From an uncultured Bacilli bacterium (lineage in GTDB: Bacteria > Bacillota_I > Bacilli_A > RF39 > UBA660): a stretch of DNA of 15,760 bases. The stretch lies in NCBI GenBank assembly GCA_934153655.1, contig CAKPFH010000035.1:1-15760 (forward strand), given 5' to 3'. The notes beneath the pieces are model-generated. The model saw only the letters and a program-made list of their open reading frames with translations. It made no database searches and was not told the origin of the DNA. Positions 6,463 through 12,625 of the stretch are shown one piece after another (position 1 is the first letter of the stretch; every line of letters starts with the position of its first letter). Made by a program: the position numbers and the translations under genes.

Positions 6463-7628
6463 TTTAAAGACTCCAAGAAGGAAGAACCAAGTTCTTGAGT
6501 TAAATTAAAGTTATCAGCAATTGTTGCTCCAATTGATCCAAATGTTTCAAGATTTGGTAATCTTTTAGGAAATTCAAAGTTTTTATTAAATATTATAACC
6601 GGAGTATTTTCTCTTGTATGATCGGTTCCTTTATAAGTAGGATCGTTTCCATGATCAGCAGTTATGATTAATAAATCATCATCTTGTAAATTAGCTTTTA
6701 TTTCATTAATGTTATCATCTACTTCTTTTAAAGCTTTCATATAACCGATTGGATCTCTTCTATGACCATATTTAGAATCAAAGTCATTCAAATTAGCAAA
6801 GCATAAACCCGTAAAATCGGTTTTAGTAGCTTCTTTAATTTTTTCTATGCCATCCGTGTTATCTTTAGTTTTAGTAGCTTTTGTAATTCCGCAGTTGTTG
6901 AAAATATCACTTATTTTACCAATTGCTAAAACATCAAAGTTATTGTCTTTTAAACTATCTAAAGTAGTAGGAGCAGGTGGATCAAGAGCAAAATCATGAC
7001 GATTAGCAGTTCTTGTAAAATTACCAGGTTCTCCAATAAAAGGTCTTGCAATAATTCTTCCAACTTTCCATTCATCTTTTAAAGTAATATTTCTAGCAAT
7101 TTCACAGATTTTATAAAGTTCAGGAACTGGAATAATACTTTCATGAGCAGCAATTTGTAAAACACTATCAGCACTTGTATAAACAATAATATCACCAGTT
7201 TTCATATGTTGTTCTCCAAGTTCCTTGATTATTTCAGTACCACTAGCAGCAACATTTCCAATTACATGACGACCACACCTGTCTTCTAATTCTTTAATTA
7301 ATTCATCAGGAAAACCCGTTTCCGTAAAAGTTTTTAAAGGCTTAGTAGTAAGAATTCCCATCATTTCTAAATGACCTGTTAAAGTATCTTTTCCTAAACT
7401 TTTACAAACTCCTCTTGTATAGTAAGAATCACTTTTTTCTAAATCGTTATTATTTAATAAATTCATAAGTCCCATTTTAGCTAAATTAGGAAGACTTCCT
7501 TTTGTACTTTCTAATGTATGTAAAACAGTATTAACATTAATATCTCCAAAATCTTTAGAATCAATAGCTCCTCCAATACCTACAGAATCTAAAACAATTA
7601 AAAATATTCTTTTATATTTTTTATACAT
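6459..7628 (-). CDS. deoB: Phosphopentomutase
   Basis: A 389-residue cytosolic enzyme that interconverts (deoxy)ribose-1-phosphate and (deoxy)ribose-5-phosphate, joining nucleoside salvage to the pentose phosphate pathway. It is an alkaline-phosphatase-superfamily mutase. Residues that match the Mn2+ ligands of the B. cereus enzyme are visible: D14 (VLDSVGIGG), D284 and H289 (DSKYGH), D325 and H326 (TADHGND) and H337 (GTDHTRE). T82 in GKDTLTGH is the likely phosphorylated threonine. Length is normal. I chose the ATG at 7628 because GGAGG lies seven bases upstream; an in-frame TTG at 7646 would place that site inside the gene. It ends in TGA overlapping the next start. No nucleoside phosphorylase gene is in view. 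Confidence 0.95.
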   Translation of the reverse strand: MYKKYKRIFLIVLDSVGIGGAIDSKDFGDINVNTVLHTLESTKGSLPNLAKMGLMNLLNNNDLEKSDSYYTRGVCKSLGKDTLTGHLEMMGILTTKPLKTFTETGFPDELIKELEDRCGRHVIGNVAASGTEIIKELGEQHMKTGDIIVYTSADSVLQIAAHESIIPVPELYKICEIARNITLKDEWKVGRIIARPFIGEPGNFTRTANRHDFALDPPAPTTLDSLKDNNFDVLAIGKISDIFNNCGITKATKTKDNTDGIEKIKEATKTDFTGLCFANLNDFDSKYGHRRDPIGYMKALKEVDDNINEIKANLQDDDLLIITADHGNDPTYKGTDHTRENTPVIIFNKNFEFPKRLPNLETFGSIGATIADNFNLTQELGSSFLESLK

Positions 7629-7645
7629 ATTAATCCTCCATAACA

Positions 7646-7674
7646 ATTATATATTATTTAAATTATTCTTGAAA
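7646..7674 (-). promoter_or_regulatory. Putative deoB promoter
   Basis: On minus: TTTCAA (7674-7669), 17 bases, TATAAT (7651-7646). The -35 is weak and the -10 is perfect. The predicted start, near 7639, is the first G of the GGAGG ribosome binding site, giving a leader of about 11 bases. Confidence 0.45.
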
Positions 7675-7740
7675 GTATTTTTTTAGAATAAGACAAATAA
7701 TTGACATATAATTATTAAAAAAATTAATTTCATAAAAATA

Positions 7741-7769
7741 TTGAAAAAAAAACTAATCTATTATAAAAT
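7741..7769 (+). promoter_or_regulatory. Promoter for the acidic tail-anchored protein gene
   Basis: TTGAAA (7741-7746), 17-base spacer, TAAAAT (7764-7769). The predicted start, near 7776, lies three bases before GGTGAT (7779-7784). A second TTGACA at 7701-7706 has no good -10 at normal spacing. The rest of the divergent gap 7629-7787 shows nothing else. Confidence 0.55.
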
Positions 7770-7787
7770 GTTATTGTTGGTGATAAT

Positions 7788-8513
7788 ATGAGAATGGATA
7801 GATATAATGAAACTGATACCTCGAATGAAATGTTAAAAACAAGAACTAATAAAAATCAAGAATTATATACAGATGTTTATATGAATAATGTTTATGTTGA
7901 TATAAATAATTTAAAAAATGTTATGAAAGAAGAAGATGAAGAAAAACCAGTTGATTTAAAATTAGTTAAGGAAAATAAAGTAGTTGATTATACTTATGAA
8001 GATAAAATTTATAATATTAATACTTTAATTGAAGAAGCTATTAAAAATGGTCAAGATAATTTAAAAAGAAGTATTGATACTAAAGTTGATGACATGGAAA
8101 TTGATAGTTTAATTGAAAGTATTAATGAAAACAAGGAAACTGAGAAAAAACCAAATGATTTACTTCTTGCTGATTTAATGCCAAGTAGTGATAATACTTC
8201 AGTTATTCCTCCACTTGATGAACCAATTTTAGAAACTTCTAGTAATTCTTTTGCTGAAATAGAAGAAAAAGCCGATGATTTAGAAAACAAAGCCAATTTA
8301 GAAGAAGAAAAAATTGAAGAAGAACTTGAAGAGGTTAAAGAAGAAGAACAAAAAATAACGGAAGCTAACTCTGATACAAAAAAATCTGAAGATGTTGATG
8401 AAGAATTTTTATTAGATGAAAAGCCAAGAAGTAAAGTAGTTTTAATAATTTTAATTATAGTTTTATTAATAGCTATTACTCTAGGAATAATTTTATTTAA
8501 AAATGTTATATAA
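7788..8513 (+). CDS. Acidic protein with C-terminal membrane anchor, unknown function
   Basis: A 241-residue protein of unrecognised family. There is no signal peptide. The N-terminal part has a patterned start (ETDTSNEMLKTRTNKNQELY, residues 8-27), then helical, strongly charged sequence. Residues 166-205 are very Glu-rich and probably coiled or disordered. A single hydrophobic helix spans about 217-237, leaving only FKNVI after it, so it is probably tail-anchored with its bulk in the cytosol. Such layout is seen in scaffolds and division-associated proteins, but nothing here proves that. The start has GGTGAT four bases upstream; a second ATG two codons on is possible. It is monocistronic, between a promoter and a shared terminator. 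Confidence 0.7.
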   Translation: MRMDRYNETDTSNEMLKTRTNKNQELYTDVYMNNVYVDINNLKNVMKEEDEEKPVDLKLVKENKVVDYTYEDKIYNINTLIEEAIKNGQDNLKRSIDTKVDDMEIDSLIESINENKETEKKPNDLLLADLMPSSDNTSVIPPLDEPILETSSNSFAEIEEKADDLENKANLEEEKIEEELEEVKEEEQKITEANSDTKKSEDVDEEFLLDEKPRSKVVLIILIIVLLIAITLGIILFKNVI

Positions 8514-8540
8514 AAAGATCTTATTCACTTAAGATCTTTT
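8513..8540. terminator. Bidirectional terminator overlapping two stop codons
   Basis: AAAAGATCTTA (8513-8523) pairs with TAAGATCTTTT (8530-8540) around a 6-base loop: 11 base pairs with U-runs in both directions. Its left arm holds the last base of the plus gene's TAA (8511-8513) and the whole stop of rnhC (8521-8523), so it serves both convergent genes. Confidence 0.85.
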
Positions 8541-9453
8541 CTGTATTTTTAAAGTTTAATTTAGCAATGCTTTCTAGTTTTTCTTTACCATATTTTTTAA
8601 CAATTTCTTTTCCGATTTCATCTACTTTAGGTCCCGCTCCTTTTGGTAAATTGAAGCCAACACTTTTACTTAGTTTATTAAATTCTTGAATAAATATATA
8701 ACGGCTTATTATACTACTTGCTGCAACAGCCATGTTTTTATCTTCAGCTTTCGTCATGAAAGTTATATTTCTTTGAACTAATTTAGCATCTTTTAAATAA
8801 TTATAATAAACATATTTTTCGGCAAATTGATCAACTATAATAGCATCTATTTCTGGGTGTTCCTCGTTTATCATTTGATATAAAACTTTGTTATGCATGA
8901 TAGCTTTTATTTTATTCATGTTGTAATCCTTGTTAAACTTATTATAATCTTGGTTAGTTAGAATTAAACTTTTATATTTAATTCTTTTTATTATTTTAGG
9001 AGCAATTTCTAGTATTTTATCATCAGTTATTCTTTTACTATCCATGACACCTAACTCTTTTAGAAAACTAACATCTTCTTTTTTAACATATGAACTGCTA
9101 ACAACAATAGGACCAAAGTAATCTCCGGTACCAACTTCATCTGATCCAACTGAGTTAATATACATATACTTTGTATCTTTAATGATTTCTTTTTTCTCTT
9201 TTTTCTTATTATCAGAATTGGTAAAATCAACATGACCAGCATTTATTTTTTCAGTTTCTATCCAAAACTGACTAGCAAGATCGGCATCTTTTCCTTGAAA
9301 AACAGCTTTTCCCGAATTATATAAAGTAACAACCGTATCTCCATCAATTGCTTGAAAAATAGCATAATCAGGCGTTTTCTCTCTTTTTAAATCTTCAAAG
9401 TATTCAATCATTTGTTTTTTAGTTTTATCATTTACTTTAACTGTAATCGTCAT
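8521..9453 (-). CDS. rnhC: Ribonuclease HIII
   Basis: A 310-residue endonuclease that cuts RNA in RNA-DNA hybrids. Residues 1-75 form the N-terminal TBP-like substrate-binding domain that separates HIII from HII; a Lys-rich linker (83-93) follows. The catalytic domain starts at NSVGSDEVGTGDYFGP (100-115), with D105 and E106. LGVMDSKRITD (134-144) and IIVDQFAEK (205-213, D208) are the other conserved blocks, then AEDKNMAVAASSIISR (236-251). The acidic residues D105, E106 and D208 fit the active site. Length is normal. GGTGAT precedes the ATG. The gene lies 56 bases behind a HAD-family gene on the same strand and may also have its own promoter. Confidence 0.95.
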   Translation of the reverse strand: MTITVKVNDKTKKQMIEYFEDLKREKTPDYAIFQAIDGDTVVTLYNSGKAVFQGKDADLASQFWIETEKINAGHVDFTNSDNKKKEKKEIIKDTKYMYINSVGSDEVGTGDYFGPIVVSSSYVKKEDVSFLKELGVMDSKRITDDKILEIAPKIIKRIKYKSLILTNQDYNKFNKDYNMNKIKAIMHNKVLYQMINEEHPEIDAIIVDQFAEKYVYYNYLKDAKLVQRNITFMTKAEDKNMAVAASSIISRYIFIQEFNKLSKSVGFNLPKGAGPKVDEIGKEIVKKYGKEKLESIAKLNFKNTEKILSE

Positions 9454-9469
9454 TTAAATCACCAAAGTA

Positions 9470-9498
9470 ATTGTATCAAAAACTTTTTAAATAAGCAA
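9470..9498 (-). promoter_or_regulatory. Possible rnhC promoter with extended -10
   Basis: On minus: TTGCTT (9498-9493), 17 bases, TACAAT (9475-9470) preceded by TG at the extended -10 position. The predicted start, near 9463, adjoins the GGTGAT ribosome binding site. The -35 is poor. Confidence 0.35.
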
Positions 9499-9509
9499 GC
9501 AAAAGAAAC

Positions 9510-10076
9510 TTATCTTCTTTTAACTTTCATACTTTTTTGATATTCATTAATAATGTTATTTACAAATATTAAATCATTTAAATCATTAATTATAAAATAA
9601 GGAACATCATAACTAGGACAAGTAAATCTTTCAATATTTTTTTTAAATAAAACCCCAATTCCTCCAGCATTAACCCAACCAATTATTTTCTCTTTAGAAT
9701 CATCTACTAAAATATTATTATTCGCTTTAACCGCAAAATGCTTAGGAATTTTTTTAGGAACATTAAATACTTGAATATTAGGTAAAGATTTATCAAATTC
9801 ATCTTTTTTTATTTTACCTTCATTATAAGAACAATGATGGGTTAAAACCGCTACATTACGAAAAATATTACTATCACTTAAAGCAATTATTTTTCTGCAA
9901 CTATCATTTATTTCTCCACTTCGTTCAATTAAATCTTTCCAATTAACATTTTGAAAATACTTATCAATTTCTAACTCATTACTTGTATCAATTCCAAGTA
10001 ATTCCATCTCACTAAAAGCCATAACAATAGTATCTAAAATAACTCCATCACAATCAATATATAAATCTCTTTTCAT
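9510..10076 (-). CDS. HAD-superfamily phosphatase, 5'-nucleotidase-like
   Basis: A 188-residue cytosolic protein with the HAD motifs in order: motif I DCDGVILDT with nucleophile D8 and acid D10; motif II VLTH with T79; motif III lysine K117 in FAVKANN; motif IV ILVDDS with D125 and D126. The compact form and sequence flavour resemble the small deoxyribonucleotidase-type or uncharacterised HAD hydrolases of Firmicutes, but the substrate cannot be read. GGTGGTGAT lies directly upstream of the ATG. It precedes rnhC by 56 bases on the same strand, so the two may be co-transcribed. An AGTATA (10089-10094) reads as TATACT on minus but sits too near the ribosome site to assign a promoter firmly. Confidence 0.8.
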   Translation of the reverse strand: MKRDLYIDCDGVILDTIVMAFSEMELLGIDTSNELEIDKYFQNVNWKDLIERSGEINDSCRKIIALSDSNIFRNVAVLTHHCSYNEGKIKKDEFDKSLPNIQVFNVPKKIPKHFAVKANNNILVDDSKEKIIGWVNAGGIGVLFKKNIERFTCPSYDVPYFIINDLNDLIFVNNIINEYQKSMKVKRR

Positions 10077-10156
10077 AAATCACCACCAAGTATACTATCA
10101 TAATAAATTTAATTTGTCATGGTCTTTTTCATTATTTTATTAATAAAATATAATAT

Positions 10157-10381
10157 ATGAGAATAAAAGAATTTATAAACCCAAAAGATTTAAAAATAAC
10201 TTATTTTACTAACTTAGTAAATATTTCTAACTATGATGATATTATTTTACTAAATGATAATAAAATAATTTTAAAAAAAACTAATAAATTTATTACTATA
10301 AAAGGAGAAAATTTAACTTTAAAAAAACTCTTAGATGAAGAAATATTAATTCAAGGTAATATAAAAACTATAGAATTGTAG
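10157..10381 (+). CDS. yqfC: YqfC-family protein
   Basis: A 74-residue beta-rich protein. The C-terminal block ITIKGENLTLKKLLDEEILIQGNIKTI (46-72) fits the YqfC pattern 'l.i.G..l.i..l..eei.I.G.I..i', and the gene lies directly before yqfD, as in Bacillus. YqfC is a sporulation-associated protein of unknown biochemistry, usually about 90-100 residues; this copy is short at the N-terminus. No Shine-Dalgarno precedes the ATG, and the preceding in-frame codon but one is TAA (10151-10153), so there is no alternative upstream start. An AT-rich -10-like stretch (10138-10154) ends just before the ATG, suggesting a leaderless or nearly leaderless message. Its TAG stop supplies part of the yqfD ribosome binding site. 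Confidence 0.65.
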   Translation: MRIKEFINPKDLKITYFTNLVNISNYDDIILLNDNKIILKKTNKFITIKGENLTLKKLLDEEILIQGNIKTIEL

Positions 10382-10387
10382 GTGAAT

Positions 10388-11512
10388 ATGAATATATATA
10401 TTTTAAAAATAGATGCTAAATACTTTAATAAAATAATTAAATATATAAATATTTTAAAAATAAAAAAACAAGATAATTATTATTATTTATATTTAGATAG
10501 TAATAACTATCAAAAAATAAAAAAATATTTAAAAATATATAATATAGAAGAAGTAGGTTATAGAGGTTTTATAAAATATAAAATGTTATTTAAAAAATAT
10601 TATTTATTTTTAATATTTTTTGTTATAAGTATATCTTTAATTATTTTTTTAAGTAATATTATTTTCTCTGTAGAAATAAATACTAATAATAATGAATTAA
10701 AAAACTTTTTATTAAAAGAATTAAAGAATTATAAAATAGATAAATATCATTTTAGAAAAAGTTATTTAGAAAAAGAAAAAATTAAAAATAATATTTTAAA
10801 TGATAATAAAGATTATCTTGAATGGTTAGAAATAACTAGGGTAGGTTGTAAGTATATTGTAAATGTATCAGAAAGGATTAAAAAAGATATAGATGATGAT
10901 TTAAAACCAAGAGATGTTGTTGCTAGAAAGAATGCTATTATTTTATCTATTAAAGCTACTAATGGTAGTATTATGAAAAAATTAAATGATTATGTAAAAC
11001 AAGGAGAGGTAATTGTAAGTGGAAAAATTATTCATAAAGATAGTGTTGTTAATTTAGTAAAATCTGATGCTATTATTTATGGAGAAACTTGGTATACAGT
11101 TCATATTACTTATCCAATTACTTATTATGAAAATAAAAAAACTGGTTCTTCTAAAAAAAGATTTAGTTTAACTTTTCTTGGTAAAAAAATAAATACTAGA
11201 AAAAATTATAAAAATGAAGAGATAATAGAAAATAAAATTTTTTATCATAAGTTTTTACCAATTAAATTAAGTAAAGAAACTGTTTATGAAATAGAAAAAA
11301 TAGATGATGTTTTAACAATAGAAGAAGCATATAGTAAAGCTATGAATCTAGCTTATTTAAAGATGAAAGAAAATTTATTCGAAGATAGTAAAATATTAGA
11401 TCAAAAAAAATTGAAATTTGTTGTAAATAATAGTACAATAGATTTAGATGTTTTCTTTAAAGTTTATGAAAATATCACTAGTTATCAAGAAATTGAGTTA
11501 GAAGGAGAATAG
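10388..11512 (+). CDS. yqfD: YqfD-family membrane protein
   Basis: A 374-residue protein, near the usual length of about 400. The cytoplasmic N-terminus (1-70) ends in GYRGFIKY. One membrane helix spans 71-93, and a large outer domain follows. Family blocks: FSVEIN just after the helix, DYLEWLEITRVGCKYIVNVSE (143-163), then PRDVVARKNAIILSIKATNGS (174-194) and VKQGEVIVSGKI (203-214), matching the YqfD pattern of a 'V..GD.V..G..LISG' biotinyl-lipoyl-like loop. In B. subtilis YqfD is a mother-cell sporulation protein. AGGTGA (10380-10385) overlaps the yqfC stop, with ATG at 10388, so translation is coupled; a GTG at 10382 lies inside that site and is unlikely to be the start. Confidence 0.82.
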   Translation: MNIYILKIDAKYFNKIIKYINILKIKKQDNYYYLYLDSNNYQKIKKYLKIYNIEEVGYRGFIKYKMLFKKYYLFLIFFVISISLIIFLSNIIFSVEINTNNNELKNFLLKELKNYKIDKYHFRKSYLEKEKIKNNILNDNKDYLEWLEITRVGCKYIVNVSERIKKDIDDDLKPRDVVARKNAIILSIKATNGSIMKKLNDYVKQGEVIVSGKIIHKDSVVNLVKSDAIIYGETWYTVHITYPITYYENKKTGSSKKRFSLTFLGKKINTRKNYKNEEIIENKIFYHKFLPIKLSKETVYEIEKIDDVLTIEEAYSKAMNLAYLKMKENLFEDSKILDQKKLKFVVNNSTIDLDVFFKVYENITSYQEIELEGE

Positions 11513-11513
11513 T

Positions 11514-12107
11514 ATGGTAAATTTAGCTAAAGATGCAGCTAATGTAATCGATACAACTTGGCCTATTGTTATTATTACACTTATTTCAGTAGTATCTTTA
11601 AGAATTACTTATTTTATTAAAACAAAACATAAATTTATTTTATATGAAGAACTACTAAGTTTATTATTTATTGTTTATTTATTAATGTTTTTTCAAGTAG
11701 TTACTTATCAAGATGTTATTTCTTATGGTAATAATTTTATTCCTTTTAAAGAATTAACAAGATATAAATTAGGTTCTAATTTGTTTTATAAAAATGTTAT
11801 TGGTAATATTTTATTATTTATGCCATATGGGTTCTTTACTTCTTATTATTTAAAATTAGATAAAAAAAGAGTTGCTTTTTTTCTTATTTTACTTATGTCT
11901 TGTTCAATTGAAGTTGTGCAACTTATAATAGGAAGATGTTTTGATGTAGATGATATTTTATTAAATTTAATAGGGGGCATGTTTGGTTATTTTATTTATC
12001 GGTTATTAGAAGTTTTAACTGATAAAATGTCTAGAAGAACTATTAGTACAATTTTAATAGGTTTATTAATAATTTTAATAGTTATCCTTTTATATGTAAT
12101 GATGTGA
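11514..12107 (+). CDS. VanZ-family membrane protein
   Basis: A 197-residue protein with about five hydrophobic segments. VanZ motifs: NILLFMPYGF (98-107), SIEVVQ (131-136), then R141 and FDVDDILLNLIGGMFGY (143-159). VanZ itself gives low-level teicoplanin resistance; most chromosomal homologues have no known role, although the fold suggests work in the cell envelope. An extra C-terminal helix (176-196) follows a basic RR at 174-175. The gene starts two bases after the yqfD stop with GGAG at 11502-11505, so it belongs to the same operon. It ends in TGA, six bases before ybeY and in the same reading frame. Its place between yqfD and ybeY is unusual. Confidence 0.88.
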   Translation: MVNLAKDAANVIDTTWPIVIITLISVVSLRITYFIKTKHKFILYEELLSLLFIVYLLMFFQVVTYQDVISYGNNFIPFKELTRYKLGSNLFYKNVIGNILLFMPYGFFTSYYLKLDKKRVAFFLILLMSCSIEVVQLIIGRCFDVDDILLNLIGGMFGYFIYRLLEVLTDKMSRRTISTILIGLLIILIVILLYVMM

Positions 12108-12113
12108 GGTAAT

Positions 12114-12557
12114 ATGAAAATAGGTTTATTTAATGAATTAGATTGTAATTTAGATGATTATTTTAAAGAAATAAAAAAAGTTTTAAAAGTAGGACTTAAA
12201 AAATTAGATATTAAAAAAGTAGAATTTAATGTTATTATTGTTTCAAATGATTATATTCATGAACTTAATAAGAATTATCGAGGAATTGATAGAGAAACTG
12301 ATGTTATTAGCTTTGCTCTTGAAGATGATAAAACTTTTAATCCCGAGGGAAGAGTGCTTGGGGATATTTATATATCTTTAGATAAAGCTAAAAGTCAAGC
12401 AGAAGAATACGGACATTCTTTAAAGAGAGAATTATGTTTTTTAGCAGTTCATGGTATGCTTCATTTACTTGGGTATGATCATATGAAAAAAGATGAAGAA
12501 GAAATTATGTTTAACCTTCAAGATGAAATATTAGAAAGTGCTGGGGTTACCAGATAG
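12114..12557 (+). CDS. ybeY: Endoribonuclease YbeY (16S rRNA maturation)
   Basis: A 147-residue single-domain metalloenzyme needed for 16S rRNA 3'-end maturation and ribosome quality control. It carries the zinc-binding signature HGMLHLLGYDH (H113, H117, H123) together with the conserved TDVISF (62-67) and LGDIYIS (82-88). Length is normal. GAGG overlaps the VanZ-gene TGA, four bases before the ATG, so translation is likely coupled. In many Bacilli ybeY follows phoH and pgpH and precedes dgkA, cdd and era; none of these is present here, and a new promoter begins nine bases after its stop. Confidence 0.95.
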   Translation: MKIGLFNELDCNLDDYFKEIKKVLKVGLKKLDIKKVEFNVIIVSNDYIHELNKNYRGIDRETDVISFALEDDKTFNPEGRVLGDIYISLDKAKSQAEEYGHSLKRELCFLAVHGMLHLLGYDHMKKDEEEIMFNLQDEILESAGVTR

Positions 12558-12565
12558 AAAAACAT

Positions 12566-12594
12566 TTGACATTGATAAAATAATATGGTATAAT
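12566..12594 (+). promoter_or_regulatory. Full-consensus sigma-A promoter with extended -10
   Basis: TTGACA (12566-12571), exactly 17 bases, TATAAT (12589-12594), with TG at 12586-12587 making an extended -10. This is the strongest promoter in the window. The predicted start, near 12601, leaves a leader of about 25 bases, with AGGGGG (12613-12618) as ribosome binding site. Confidence 0.88.
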
Positions 12595-12625
12595 ATGTGC
12601 GTTTAATGAATTAGGGGGTTATTTT

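Noticed and set aside
7646..7646. deoB starting at TTG 7646
   Set aside because: That would bury the GGAGG at 7635-7639 in the coding region; ATG 7628 is correctly spaced from it.
8051..8296. A Ser/Leu-rich minus frame in the acidic protein gene
   Set aside because: It is the complement of Glu/Asp/Asn-rich coding sequence; no start signal.
12105..12107. UGA as a tryptophan codon
   Set aside because: Every Trp in the window is TGG, no gene has an internal TGA, and deoB also ends in TGA overlapping the next gene's ATG. The standard reading fits better.
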